Shown in pieces: positions 19,559 to 28,787 of a stretch of DNA of 64,000 nucleotides. The stretch spans positions 62,001 to 126,000 of the forward strand of contig JADKAE010000017.1 of NCBI GenBank assembly GCA_016715405.1, read 5' to 3'. Below the pieces are notes generated by a model. The model saw only the letters and a program-made list of their open reading frames with translations, was not told the origin of the DNA and ran no database searches. A program made the translations under genes and the position numbers. The stretch comes from Saprospiraceae bacterium. Lineage in GTDB: Bacteria; Bacteroidota; Bacteroidia; Chitinophagales; Saprospiraceae. Each line of letters starts with the position of its first letter. The first letter of the stretch is position 1.

Positions 19559-19821
19559 CCCCTAACATTAACCCAATATTAAAAAATTCACATATCTATT
19601 CATTTTATAGCTTGGGAAGAAACTAATTCGCCAAAAGCACGTATATTTGAGCAACATTCCAATCGCTGATAACAATCATATTTCAAATCCCCCCTTTTTG
19701 AGAGGTTTCTGCATGGAGCAATCTGTTCCTATTGCTTGTGCATAAGACGGCCTTACCCGCCCCCCGGGTAAAGGTATTTTTATATTAAAACACATTTTTG
19801 AAGTACTAAACAGATCAACTC
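19559..19821 (+). promoter_or_regulatory. Leader region of the lamin-tail gene
   Basis: A -7 box TATATTTG lies at 19642-19649, 173 bases before the ATG, so the transcript would have a long leader. A short stem (TTACCC with GGGTAA, 19753-19771) followed by T-rich sequence sits about 50 bases before the start and could be an attenuator-like hairpin. No known riboswitch is recognised and no small ORF is convincing. Confidence 0.4.
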
Positions 19822-22137
19822 ATGGGTAAGTTTTTTTACAAAGCGTTATTGCTGATTGCCGCCGTTGTAATTGGCGGGGTTTCATCAGCGCAGGCACAGG
19901 GCTGCAATGAACTCTTCTTTTCAGAGTACGTAGAAGGTTCGAGCAACAACAAGTGCCTGGAAATTTATAACCCGACGGGGGCGCCTATTACATTGACGGG
20001 GGTATATTCTGTATCCATTTATTCTAACGGATCAACTCTGCTGGTACCAATAGTCAGCCTTACAGGTACAATAGGGGCTTATGGGGTATTTGTCCTTTGT
20101 GATGACAATTCCGCACAAGCATTATTAGATCAGGCCGATCAAATTTCAACCGCCAGTTTTTTCAATGGCAACGATGCTGTTGCATTACGCAAAAGCGGGA
20201 ATAATATTGACGTTATCGGCCAAATCGGCTTTGACCCCGGCACAGAATGGGGTACGGGGCTGGTTTCAACTACAGACAACACCATCCGACGCAAATTCGG
20301 CGTAAGCCTCGGCGATACTAACGGCGCCGACGCCTTCGATCCATCTATTGAATGGGATGGCTACGCCAATGGTACTTTTGACGGTATCGGCGCCCACAGC
20401 AGCTTCTGTGTGCCGGCTACGGCCTGTTCGATAAATTCTATCCTGGTAACTCTCGGTAGCTGCAACGACAACGGCACGCCCTTGAACGCATCAGATGACT
20501 TTGTCACATTGAATGTTGCTGTAAACTACACCGGCAAACCGGACTCCGGCAACTTGGTGCTGAGTGGCGATGTAAGCCATTTTGTACCGGTTGGCAGCAT
20601 CGCCGCCAACGATCACGTGGTGATTGGCCTAACGGCGCCTGCCGACGGCAACCCTATTCTGGTCACGGCCACATTTGATGACGACCCGGCATGTACGCTG
20701 ACGAATAACAGTGTGACGGCTCCGCCGCCCTGCTCGGTCATCCCCGATTGCGGCCTGCCCTTCATCTCTGAATACGTAGAAGGCGCGAGCAACAACAAGT
20801 GCATAGAGATCTACAACCCCACCGCTTCGATGATCAACCTGGCTACGGGCGGCTACCAGATTAAGATATACTTCAACGGCAGCACCAGCGCCGGCTCTAC
20901 GATCAATTTGACGGGCGTGATCCCGAGCGGCGGCACTCATGTATTGTGCGACGACAACGCCAGCTCCGACATACTGGCGGCCATCAACCAGCTGTCTACC
21001 GCCAACTTCTTCAACGGCGACGACGCCGTCGAATTGCTCAGCAATCAGGGTACTCTCGACGTCATCGGCCAGATCGGCTTCGACCCGGGATCTGCCTGGA
21101 CAGGCGGCGGCCTGAGCACCGAAAACCGTACCCTTCGCCGCAACCCCGGCGTACTCAAAGGCGACAACGTAGGTACTGACGCTTTTAATGTCACTGCTGA
21201 ATGGATCGGCTACGAAGTCGACAATACCAACAACCTGGGCTACCACGCCACGAGCTGCCGCCCTGCGCTGCCCGGCGGATTAGCCTCCATCAACCGCAAC
21301 TGCCCGGGTGGTACCAGCACCTTCAACCCCGGGAGCGGCACCTTTACGCTTACTTCCAACTGCTTTAATCCAACCGCCCACTTCGACGACCTCACCTATA
21401 CTTTCCAGGAAGTTTGTGGTGATTTAGATATGAAAGTGGAAATACCCACAATTACCGGCCTGGGTTTTGCCGGACTGATGATCCGCGAAAGTGCGGGCAC
21501 AGGCGCTAAATACGTGTGGATCAACCTGCGCGCCAACGGCCAGCTCAACTGGGTATACCGCAGCTCAACCGGCGGCGCCATTCAGATCAACCAGAGCGCG
21601 CCGCAACCCGGCAAGCGCTGGCTGCGCCTCACGCGCACAGGCAACCTCTATAGGGGCTACATCTCTGCCAACGGCGTCAACTGGCAATTGCTGTACCAAA
21701 CCAGCTTCTTCATGAACAGCTGCTCGCTGGCGGGTATGGCCGTGTATAGCAACGTAGACGGCGCCACGACTTCGGCCACGTTCCGCAATTTCATGTTATG
21801 GAGCAGCGCTAACGATACCTTCAGCGAAGCCCGCAATGACAACGAGCAAGAATTATACAACGAAACGCTGGAGCGCAATGCATCCGTAACCGAACTCGCC
21901 CTGATGCCCAACCCGGCAGGTGATTACCTCGAAGTGGTATATCCGGTGAAAGACGGCGAAGCTACGCTCATCAGCATCTACGACATGAACGGCCGACGTG
22001 TATACAACGACCGGCTGGAAAGTGAAAATACCCGCCTCGACCTCCACGCCATGGGCCTGGGTAACGGGGTGTACATGCTACAGATACAAAACGGCGAGAC
22101 CATACAGAGCAAGCGCTTTGTAAAAGCCGGTTTATAA
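19822..22137 (+). CDS. Lamin-tail-domain secreted protein with T9SS sorting domain
   Basis: This 771-residue protein has a signal peptide ending S-A-Q-A-Q-G. Two lamin-tail (LTD) domains follow, at about residues 27-190 and 312-480, each starting F-F/I-S-E-Y-V-E-G-S/A-S-N-N-K-C and containing N-G-N/D-D-A-V. A concanavalin-like/DUF1349-type domain with L-M-I-R-E-S-A-G-T-G lies near residues 490-660. The C terminus is a T9SS type A domain (L-M-P-N-P-A-G-D-Y-L ... N-G-V-Y-M-L-Q-I). LTD proteins in Bacteroidota are usually exported and often accompany secreted nucleases or phosphatases, but no catalytic domain is present here. The two LTD copies suggest internal duplication. The gene ends at a good terminator. 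Confidence 0.88.
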   Translation: MGKFFYKALLLIAAVVIGGVSSAQAQGCNELFFSEYVEGSSNNKCLEIYNPTGAPITLTGVYSVSIYSNGSTLLVPIVSLTGTIGAYGVFVLCDDNSAQALLDQADQISTASFFNGNDAVALRKSGNNIDVIGQIGFDPGTEWGTGLVSTTDNTIRRKFGVSLGDTNGADAFDPSIEWDGYANGTFDGIGAHSSFCVPATACSINSILVTLGSCNDNGTPLNASDDFVTLNVAVNYTGKPDSGNLVLSGDVSHFVPVGSIAANDHVVIGLTAPADGNPILVTATFDDDPACTLTNNSVTAPPPCSVIPDCGLPFISEYVEGASNNKCIEIYNPTASMINLATGGYQIKIYFNGSTSAGSTINLTGVIPSGGTHVLCDDNASSDILAAINQLSTANFFNGDDAVELLSNQGTLDVIGQIGFDPGSAWTGGGLSTENRTLRRNPGVLKGDNVGTDAFNVTAEWIGYEVDNTNNLGYHATSCRPALPGGLASINRNCPGGTSTFNPGSGTFTLTSNCFNPTAHFDDLTYTFQEVCGDLDMKVEIPTITGLGFAGLMIRESAGTGAKYVWINLRANGQLNWVYRSSTGGAIQINQSAPQPGKRWLRLTRTGNLYRGYISANGVNWQLLYQTSFFMNSCSLAGMAVYSNVDGATTSATFRNFMLWSSANDTFSEARNDNEQELYNETLERNASVTELALMPNPAGDYLEVVYPVKDGEATLISIYDMNGRRVYNDRLESENTRLDLHAMGLGNGVYMLQIQNGETIQSKRFVKAGL

Positions 22138-22164
22138 GCCAATTCCTAAACATATCACACCCCT

Positions 22165-22201
22165 GAGGCTGTCTCTTTCAAGAGGCAGCCTCTTGTTTTT
22201 T
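22165..22201 (+). terminator. Intrinsic terminator after the lamin-tail gene
   Basis: A 12-bp stem with one G-T pair (22165-22176 with 22181-22192) and a TTCA loop is followed by TTGTTTTTT. The T-rich tail also lies about where the -33 element of the next promoter would be. Confidence 0.85.
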
Positions 22202-22212
22202 GGATGATTGTG

Positions 22213-22220
22213 TACCTTTG
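22213..22220 (+). promoter_or_regulatory. -7 box (TACCTTTG)
   Basis: TACCTTTG lies 18 bases before ATG 22238. A TTG at 22193-22195 in the terminator tail is 17 bases upstream and could be the -33 element, so terminator and promoter would be interleaved. Confidence 0.6.
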
Positions 22221-22237
22221 CGATAAACCATACAATC

Positions 22238-22537
22238 ATGTACGTCTTACTCGTCACCGTGGTATTGAGTCTATTTGCAGCTATGGTATTCCTCAACGTA
22301 TACTTCAGGGTACGCGTAATGAAAGCCTATAAAAAGCTGGTACAGAACCAGGTAGAATTCGGCGCATCGCACGTTTTTAATACCAAAAAAATGGAAGAAG
22401 AGATCTACCCCCGGTATCCGCACATGAAAGAAGACATCGCCGTATTTGTGCGGCATCTGCAATATTCCATCCGCATGGCCACCGTGCTCATCGCTTTGAT
22501 CACCCTGTTTGGCGCTATTTTAATGTACTACCGCTGA
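22238..22537 (+). CDS. Small two-helix membrane protein of unknown function
   Basis: This 99-residue protein has a hydrophobic N-terminal helix (V-L-L-V-T-V-V-L-S-L-F-A-A-M-V-F) and a C-terminal one (T-V-L-I-A-L-I-T-L-F-G-A-I-L-M). A basic, charged segment lies between them (R-V-M-K-A-Y-K-K-L ... K-K-M-E-E-E-I). The frame begins at 22208, but the ATG at 22238 follows a -7 box closely and starts directly with the first helix. It is an inner-membrane hairpin protein. It has its own promoter and lies 71 bases before the oxidoreductase start. No family recognised. Confidence 0.7.
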   Translation: MYVLLVTVVLSLFAAMVFLNVYFRVRVMKAYKKLVQNQVEFGASHVFNTKKMEEEIYPRYPHMKEDIAVFVRHLQYSIRMATVLIALITLFGAILMYYR

Positions 22538-22558
22538 CCTACCACGGCATTTTTCGCG

Positions 22559-22566
22559 TACTTTTG
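22559..22566 (+). promoter_or_regulatory. -7 box (TACTTTTG)
   Basis: TACTTTTG fits TAnnTTTG and lies 42 bases before ATG 22609 of the oxidoreductase gene. Confidence 0.5.
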
Positions 22567-22608
22567 CCGGGCAATTGCGTTCATACCATAACAATATCTG
22601 CTTTCGAC

Positions 22609-23604
22609 ATGCTGACCATAGGGGTTTTAGGTGCGGGACATTTGGGCAAAATCCATTTAAAATGCCTGCAAATGGCTTCTTCCACATACCATCTGGCGGG
22701 GTTTTACGACCCTATCGAATCTAATGCCCTAAAGGTGGCTGCCGACTTCGGCATACCGGCATTTCCCAGCGTGGAAGCCCTGCTCGATGCCGTCGACGTA
22801 GTGGATATCGTCACGCCTACTACCACGCATTTTGCTTTGGCCAAGCAGGCGCTGGAACGCGGCAAACACGTATTTATAGAAAAACCCCTTACCCATACCA
22901 TCGAAGAAGCCGAGCAACTGGTGGCCTTAAGCCGCCAATACGGCCGCAAAGTACAGGTAGGCCACGTTGAGCGTTTCAACCCTGCCTTGCTGGCCCTCGA
23001 AGACGTCACCATGAACCCCATGTTTATCGAGGCGCACCGCCTGGCGGCGTTCAACCCCCGCGGTACCGACGTATCGGTTATCCTCGATCTCATGATCCAC
23101 GACCTCGACATCATACTAAGCCTGGTGCGCTCGGAGGTCACCTTTGTGAGCGCCAGCGGCGTAGCCGTTGTGAGCGATACGCCTGACATTGCCAATGCGC
23201 GCATCGAATTTGCCAACGGCTGCGTGGCCAACCTCACCGCCAGCCGCATGTCGCTCAAACAAATGCGCAAAGTGCGCCTGTTCCAAAAAGACGCCTACAT
23301 CAGCCTCGATTTCCTCGAAAAACAGGCACAGGTAGTGCGGCTATTCGATCAGGAAGACCCCCATTTGCCGGATACCGACCAGCTGATGGAGCTATCCACC
23401 CCCAAAGGCAACAAATGGATACAGGTATTCATGCCGCCGATAGAGCCCGTGAATGCCATCAAGATGGAACTGGAAACTTTTGCCGACAGTATTGAAAACG
23501 ATATCCAGCCCCGCGTGAGCATCGACGACGGTTACGAAGCACTAAAGCTGGCCTACCGCATCATCGATGAAATAGAAAGGCGATTACAACAACCTAAGCT
23601 ATGA
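22609..23604 (+). CDS. Gfo/Idh/MocA family oxidoreductase
   Basis: This 331-residue NAD(P)-dependent enzyme starts with the Rossmann motif G-V-L-G-A-G-H-L-G-K-I-H. V-D-I-V-T-P-T-T-T-H and the catalytic-lysine motif E-K-P-L-T-H-T follow near residue 95. V-G-H-V-E-R-F-N-P-A, typical of the sugar-nucleotide branch, comes next, then the (beta-alpha) C-terminal domain with H-D-L-D-I-I-L. Family members oxidise or reduce sugars and sugar nucleotides. Its 3' end overlaps the following lipoprotein gene by four bases (ATGA), which indicates translational coupling. A sugar transferase gene follows, so a role in glycan precursor synthesis is plausible. Substrate not determined. Confidence 0.9.
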   Translation: MLTIGVLGAGHLGKIHLKCLQMASSTYHLAGFYDPIESNALKVAADFGIPAFPSVEALLDAVDVVDIVTPTTTHFALAKQALERGKHVFIEKPLTHTIEEAEQLVALSRQYGRKVQVGHVERFNPALLALEDVTMNPMFIEAHRLAAFNPRGTDVSVILDLMIHDLDIILSLVRSEVTFVSASGVAVVSDTPDIANARIEFANGCVANLTASRMSLKQMRKVRLFQKDAYISLDFLEKQAQVVRLFDQEDPHLPDTDQLMELSTPKGNKWIQVFMPPIEPVNAIKMELETFADSIENDIQPRVSIDDGYEALKLAYRIIDEIERRLQQPKL

Positions 23605-24482
23605 AAAATAAACCCGTTTTTTTTACCGCTGCCCTGGCGTTACTCCTGGCAGCCTGCGACATCATCAACCCCTCGGAGGAAGTGCCTGCGTACCTCTATA
23701 TTACCGGTTTTACCAAACAAACCGACCCGGCCACGGAGGGAAGCAACTCCCACAAGATCACAGAAGCCTGGGTATTTGTGGATGACGAATTTTTGGGCGC
23801 CTATTCCCTGCCCGCGCTGGTACCCGTGCTGGCCGAAGGAGAATCCGAGATACGCGTCGAAGCAGGTATCAAAGACAATGGAATTACCTCTACCCCCGAA
23901 CTCTATCCGTTTTACGAACCCTGGCGCATTACCCTTACCCTGGAACGCAACAAGGTAGACACCCTTAGTCCGGTAGCGCGTTACCTGGATAATGCCGGGT
24001 TTGCTTTTATTGAGACTTTTGAAGACAACAACCACTTGTTCCAGGACCTGCGGCAGGGCGCCGAGGAAAGCCGCATGCAACTTACTGATGACGCTTTTGA
24101 GGGCGAGCACTCCGGCCTGATATACTTAGACACGGCCCATGCGCTGGTAGAACTGGCTACTACCGAACAGTTCAGCGGGTTGCAGGATAAAAGCGTATAC
24201 GTGTATCTCGAACTCAACTACAAGTCGGATATTCCCGTCTTATTCGGCATCATCGGCCGCGACAACGGCGTGGCAGGTGTATCGCCGTTTTACGATCCCG
24301 GGTTTTTGTCGAAAGGGGAGTGGAATAAAATTTATTTCAACCTCAGCGCACTGATGTTCAACAACCAATATGATAACTACCAGATCGGATTATATACGGG
24401 CATACCCTATACCGGCGGCAAGTTTGAAAGGCAGAACGCCAGGGTATGGCTCGACAATATAAAGTTGGTATATTTCAAATAA
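23601..24482 (+). CDS. Lipoprotein of unknown function
   Basis: This 293-residue protein has a lipoprotein signal ending L-L-L-A-A-C (Cys19). The mature part opens with a short Ig-like or peptidase-associated fold (Y-L-Y-I-T-G-F ... A-W-V-F-V-D-D-E-F-L-G). A larger beta-sandwich from about residue 130 (F-I-E-T-F-E-D-N-N) resembles carbohydrate-binding jelly rolls and ends V-W-L-D-N-I-K-L-V-Y. The start codon overlaps the previous stop (ATGA). It is probably an outer-membrane lipoprotein cotranscribed with the oxidoreductase. No named family is certain. Confidence 0.8.
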   Translation: MKNKPVFFTAALALLLAACDIINPSEEVPAYLYITGFTKQTDPATEGSNSHKITEAWVFVDDEFLGAYSLPALVPVLAEGESEIRVEAGIKDNGITSTPELYPFYEPWRITLTLERNKVDTLSPVARYLDNAGFAFIETFEDNNHLFQDLRQGAEESRMQLTDDAFEGEHSGLIYLDTAHALVELATTEQFSGLQDKSVYVYLELNYKSDIPVLFGIIGRDNGVAGVSPFYDPGFLSKGEWNKIYFNLSALMFNNQYDNYQIGLYTGIPYTGGKFERQNARVWLDNIKLVYFK

Positions 24483-24490
24483 AAGGCGAT

Positions 24491-24498
24491 TATTTTTG
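24491..24498 (+). promoter_or_regulatory. -7 box (TATTTTTG) for the sugar transferase
   Basis: TATTTTTG lies 8 bases after the lipoprotein stop and 20 bases before ATG 24519. Confidence 0.45.
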
Positions 24499-24518
24499 CC
24501 TGAGCAACTATTCTACGC

Positions 24519-25935
24519 ATGACTCGTCAACGAAGTATCGATACGACAGTCTACAAAGCGGCCGACTTCGCCACCGCGATGATCGCCTGGGCTTGCTTTT
24601 TTTTGTACCGCAAGCAGGTAGAAGGTGTTTCTGTTGACTACACCATCCTTGGCGACCCCAATTTCTGGTACGGCATAATACTTATTCCTACGGGATGGCT
24701 GTTGTTTTACAGTATTTTTGATCAATACAACGATATTTACCGCTTGTCGAGGCTGGCGACGCTCACCCGTACGCTTTTTCTGAGTTTTTTGGGGGTGATG
24801 TTCCTGTTTTTTACCCTCATTCTCGACGATGTAGTGACCAATTACAAAACCTATTACGCTTCCTTTTTTACCCTTTTCGGGTACCATTTTTTCTTTACGG
24901 GCATTGTGCGCATGGTGCTCCTAACGCGTGCCAGCCGGCGGCTGAAGGCGGGAAAAGTAGCGTTTAATACGCTCATCATCGGGGTAACAACAATGCCGTC
25001 GAATTGTATAAAGATATCACAGCCAGAACAAAAAGCTGGGTTATCACTTTGTAGGCTTCATAGAAGCCAATGGTCGCAACGACCACGAACTGGCCGGCTA
25101 TCTGCCCAGCCTGGGGGGCATAGCAGCGTTGAGCGACGTAGTTCGCCAGCACCATATCGAAGAAGTGATCATAGCCATTGAAACCTCTGATCATAACCGC
25201 TTGCGCGATATTTTGAACATACTTTTTGATTTTGGCGAGCAGGTTTTGGTCAAGATCATCCCCGATATGTACGATATCCTGCTCGGCAATGTGAAGATGA
25301 ACCACGTATACGGGGCCGTACTTATTGAGATCAGGCAAGACCTCATGCCCAAGTGGCAGCGACTCATCAAGCGATTAATCGATATTGCGGTATCGGCGCT
25401 GTTGCTGGTATTGCTTTTTCCCTTGTATGCCTATATCGCTTTTCGCGTAAAATTATCCTCCCCCGGGCCGATATTTTACCGGCAGGAGCGCATCGGACTA
25501 AACGGCAAGCCCTTCTTTATTTATAAATTCCGCTCGATGTTTGTCAACGCCGAGCAGGACGGCCCGCAGTTGTCGAGCGACCTGGACAACCGCTGCACGC
25601 CCTGGGGCGCCGTGATGCGCAAATGGCGCCTCGATGAGCTACCCCAGTTCTGGAATGTACTCTCCGGAGAAATGTCGCTGGTAGGCCCCCGACCCGAACG
25701 CCAGTATTATATCGACCTGATTGTGCAACGCGCACCCCACTATAAACACCTGCTCAAGGTGCGACCCGGCATTACTTCCTGGGGGCAGGTAAAATACGGC
25801 TACGCTTCTAACGTTGAACAAATGATACAAAGACTAAAATTTGATATTTTATATATCGAAAATATGTCGCTTGCACTCGATTTTAAGATTATGTTCTATA
25901 CGGTGCTGGTTTTATTACAGGGGAAAGGCAAGTGA
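24519..25935 (+). CDS. Polyprenyl-phosphate sugar-1-phosphate transferase, WcaJ-like (two frameshifts)
   Basis: The frames 24519-25181 and 25129-25935 are one protein of about 472 residues. Restoring one G at GGGG 24981-24984 and one G at GGG 25038-25040 gives a continuous reading through G-N-N-N-A-V-E-L-Y-K-D and W-G-Y-H-F-V-G-F-I-E. The N terminus has about four transmembrane helices, then a CoA-binding-like Rossmann domain (V-V-R-Q-H-H-I-E-E-V-I-I-A). The C-terminal bacterial sugar transferase domain has K-R-L-I-D-I-A, S-P-G-P-I-F-Y-R-Q-E-R-I-G, Y-K-F-R-S-M and L-D-E-L-P-Q-F-W-N-V. It would move a sugar-1-phosphate to undecaprenyl phosphate in the inner membrane, starting exopolysaccharide or O-antigen synthesis. 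Confidence 0.9.
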
Positions 25936-25941
25936 TTCCTT

Positions 25942-26063
25942 GAGGTTTAGTGCCTTCGGCAGTTTAGCGCATTCGCAGTTTAGTGCGTGCGCAGTTTAGC
26001 GTGTTTTTAAACCAGCTAAACCCTAACGCTAAACCCTAACGCTAAACCCAATCGCTAAACCAT
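25942..26063. repeat. Tandem-unit hairpin, GTTTAGCG family (copy 2)
   Basis: The left arm has GTTTAG blocks separated by the small palindromes TGCCTTCGGCA, CGCATTCGC and TGCGTGCGCA. The right arm is a run of CGCTAAACCCTAA units. It lies between the sugar transferase and the next co-directional gene. Confidence 0.85.
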
Positions 26064-26070
26064 CAAAACC

Positions 26071-27225
26071 ATGAAAAACGTTGTGACAACCTTGTACTTC
26101 CTCGGTCACCTGGTCATGATGAGCCAGGCGCAGCAGGTTATTGAAGTGGCCCAGCTCACCTTGCGCGTAGCGCCTGGGAGCACGGAAGAGCTCTATTACG
26201 GTTTTGCGGAGGGCGACCGCATATTGCTGACCGTAGAGGAGCTGGGGGGGAAGTCGATTAAGGAAATAGAAATGGCCGTATACCCCGACCAGGTAAAGTT
26301 GCTGGAGCGGGAAACGGCCGGGTTTACCAATCGCGAAATAATAGTGCAGCGCAGCGCTGTGTATGCCATCCGGCTGAAAAACACGGCCTTGTTGGGCGAG
26401 CGCAATTGCAGGGTGATAGTAAAACGCATTCCCGCGGAGGCCCGCTATGCCGCTTTTAATACCGCCGTGCAGTGGGTAGAAAAGGTAGACACCGTGTACC
26501 GGTCGGGAGGGGAAGAACACAGCGGTTACCAGCGCAGAGAAGTAGAGAAGGCCAAAAAAGTGCTCGTGTCAGCGGATACGCAGGTGGTAACCCTGCTGGA
26601 ACGCAGCGAGCGCATCTTCGCCAAAGCGGGTGTGCTATACGGCGACCGCGAGTCGTCGCTCGAATTTACCCTGCCGGCCAATACCTATTACCCGGATGCC
26701 AAAAACCCCTATCGCAAAACGGAAGTGGTTTCATGGGCGTATTGGATCGGCGTGGGCGACGAAGCCGACCGCAGCTACCAGCAGGCCAATACCAAAGCGC
26801 TGAGCAAAGTGGCCGATGCCGCAGTGAGCCTGCGCCTGGTGGCTACCGGCGGTTATGGCGCGCTGGCTGTGTTGGCATTGAAAGGCGTAGCACTTTTCAC
26901 CAACCCGCCCAAAGGCGACAATGTGCGATATCAATTGCTGAAAATAGACGTGGGCGGCAACCACCAGGTACTCGACCAGGGCAGCAGTGTGACGGCATAT
27001 CGCCGCATCGACAAACCCCTGCAGGGGACTTTTTCCATCATACTCACCAACGACAATTACGTAGACGGCATTAATGTAAATGTAAAAGTACTTGCCGTTA
27101 CGATTGCACGCGTTTACGCCGATGAGACTTATACCGAAGTGGTCGAAGAACGCATCGCCGACGAGGCGTTATTGGGCAAACCCACCGTGCGCATTACTCG
27201 TATTCCCGTGCTGGCTAACCAGTAA
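26071..27225 (+). CDS. Secreted protein of unknown function
   Basis: This 384-residue protein has an N-terminal signal-like segment ending S-Q-A-Q-Q. The mature part begins with a beta-rich domain (V-A-P-G-S-T-E-E-L-Y-Y-G-F-A-E-G-D). A middle section with W-A-Y-W-I-G-V-G-D-E-A and an Ala/Leu helix (K-V-A-D-A-A-V-S-L-R-L) follows, then a beta-rich C-terminal part. No catalytic motif or sorting domain is seen. The start is eight bases after a repeat hairpin. A terminator lies about 200 bases downstream. It is probably periplasmic. No family recognised. Confidence 0.78.
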   Translation: MKNVVTTLYFLGHLVMMSQAQQVIEVAQLTLRVAPGSTEELYYGFAEGDRILLTVEELGGKSIKEIEMAVYPDQVKLLERETAGFTNREIIVQRSAVYAIRLKNTALLGERNCRVIVKRIPAEARYAAFNTAVQWVEKVDTVYRSGGEEHSGYQRREVEKAKKVLVSADTQVVTLLERSERIFAKAGVLYGDRESSLEFTLPANTYYPDAKNPYRKTEVVSWAYWIGVGDEADRSYQQANTKALSKVADAAVSLRLVATGGYGALAVLALKGVALFTNPPKGDNVRYQLLKIDVGGNHQVLDQGSSVTAYRRIDKPLQGTFSIILTNDNYVDGINVNVKVLAVTIARVYADETYTEVVEERIADEALLGKPTVRITRIPVLANQ

Positions 27226-27426
27226 ACCTGGAATTTGTCAGTGCGGCGACCAACCAAAATGCGGCTGGGGGGGTCTTTGGTAGTAACTTGTATTTACTTT
27301 GATGAAGTTTAGGATCTTTTTAACATAAATATCTGAAACATAAACAATAAAGGTTACGTACCATAGTTCTAATAGTAGAATTTTTTGTTGACTTTAAGTT
27401 TCATAAACTAGTGAGTGTAAAGTGAA

Positions 27427-27458
27427 GCGGCCCTTCTGCAAAGGAGGGCCGCCTTTTT
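27427..27458 (+). terminator. Intrinsic terminator
   Basis: A 10-bp GC-rich stem (27427-27436 with 27443-27452) is followed by CTTTTT. It lies 200 bases after the stop at 27225, directly before the convergent gene ending at 27460. Confidence 0.85.
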
Positions 27459-27459
27459 A

Positions 27460-28635
27460 TTATTTGGCAAATGCCGGTTGCAATACGCTTTTTACGTCGC
27501 TGAACGGCACAAATAATTTGATCTCTCCCACTGCATAAGCGGCAATTTCATAAGGGGGATAGTTAAATAAAATCCCTTTGCCGGTGAGGCAGAAATTGTC
27601 GGTATAGCTGAAACTTTCCTCAAAGAGTAATTCTGTCAGGGGCGCTTTGGCGGCTAGTCCGAATTTATTGCGCAAGGATTTTTCCAGTGCGGCATCGAGC
27701 GTGGCTTCAAAGCCGGGTTTGAATACGTCGTTTATTCCCAACAGCCGTTTTTTCGACAGGTCGTAGCAGGCCAGCCCCGTAGCGTAATTGCCATGTGCGC
27801 CTCCCGAAAATACGTACGAGAAAAAAGCCAGGCTGAGCAGGTTGTTTTCATTCCACACCACCGACACATCCGACTGCAAGTCGTAGGAATACATATACTT
27901 ATTGTCTTCCGAAAAGGTAGTCGTATCCTCTACGAATTCACTCATATCTTTCTGATAGGCAGCGACAAATTCATCCTGTTGTTTTTTCAACAGATCGGCC
28001 GCACTTGAAAAAATCGTGCTGGCCGAATCACCGAGGATGCCCCCTGCGATTTCTGCCCTCAGAAATTGGTCGAGGGCGGGATCGTTGACATTTTGCGGCC
28101 AGAGGGTAGAGAGACTGGTCATTGCACCCGGCGAATTGGGATCGTCGGGTCGAAGTTTGGTTTCTCCTATGAGTCCGGCACAGGTAAATGCAATGCTGCC
28201 GGCAGGTTGAGCGACGGATTTCAGTTGGATGGGCAATTCGCGAGATCCTTTCCATATGCCGGTCAGTACTTGTGCGTCCAATGCATCGATCAGCCATTCC
28301 GGGCTATTTTCTCCGCTGCCGAATTCTATCAGCACGGTTTTACCCGTAGAATCCGGCGATCCTTCGATGAGGATAGGCTCCTGGTAGTTGTCGTACCAAT
28401 AATAGCCGTAATAGAAAGTTTCCTTGAGGCCGTCGGGGTTGGCCCTGTGGCGCATGCACAAATGCAGGCCTACGGCCAGGTCGCCAATTGTGCCGGTATA
28501 CTGGCGATAAATACCCTGTTGGATATCGGCGTTATCAGCGCCCGCTGTTTGTTCTTCTGTTTGGGGCGTGGGTTTGCAGCTCGATACAGAAAATAATAAT
28601 AAGGCCAGCCCGCCCACGAGAAAATAGTGTCGCAT
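27460..28635 (-). CDS. DUF3298 (RsiV/PdaC-like) lipoprotein
   Basis: This 391-residue protein has a lipoprotein signal ending S-V-S-S-C (Cys20). The C-terminal domain, about residues 270-385, has the DUF3298 hallmark Y-V-F-S-G-G-A-H-G-N-Y, then L-G-I-N-D-V-F and I-L-F-N-Y-P-P-Y-E-I-A-A-Y-A. This domain occurs in RsiV-type lysozyme-binding anti-sigma proteins and PdaC-type deacetylase partners. Upstream is a DUF4163-like part with a Tyr-rich stretch (Y-Y-G-Y-Y-W-Y-D-N-Y). No sigma factor gene is adjacent, so an anti-sigma role is not supported. Probably an envelope lipoprotein of the Bacteroidota DUF3298 type. Confidence 0.85.
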   Translation of the reverse strand: MRHYFLVGGLALLLFSVSSCKPTPQTEEQTAGADNADIQQGIYRQYTGTIGDLAVGLHLCMRHRANPDGLKETFYYGYYWYDNYQEPILIEGSPDSTGKTVLIEFGSGENSPEWLIDALDAQVLTGIWKGSRELPIQLKSVAQPAGSIAFTCAGLIGETKLRPDDPNSPGAMTSLSTLWPQNVNDPALDQFLRAEIAGGILGDSASTIFSSAADLLKKQQDEFVAAYQKDMSEFVEDTTTFSEDNKYMYSYDLQSDVSVVWNENNLLSLAFFSYVFSGGAHGNYATGLACYDLSKKRLLGINDVFKPGFEATLDAALEKSLRNKFGLAAKAPLTELLFEESFSYTDNFCLTGKGILFNYPPYEIAAYAVGEIKLFVPFSDVKSVLQPAFAK

Positions 28636-28650
28636 ATAAAAAGGTGTTTT

Positions 28651-28787
28651 GATGTGCTAATTTGCTAATTTGCTGATGTGCTAATTTGCTAATAGTTTAT
28701 AGGTTTATGGGTTTATAAATATTAATTATCAGCACATTAACCCATCAGCACATCAGCACATCAGCACATCAGCACATTAGCACATTA
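28651..28787. repeat. Tandem-unit hairpin, ATGTGCTA/AATTTGCT family (copy 1)
   Basis: The left arm 28651-28693 carries 8-nt units GATGTGCT/AATTTGCT. The right arm 28732-28787 has seven complementary AGCACATC/AGCACATT units. The last unit overlaps the stop codon (28785-28787) of the FKBP gene. The same family occurs at 49796-49901. Confidence 0.9.

Noticed and set aside
24981..25040. Programmed frameshifting in the sugar transferase
   Set aside because: Two separate G-run corrections are needed within 60 bases, and no slippery heptamer or stimulator is seen; sequencing error is simpler.
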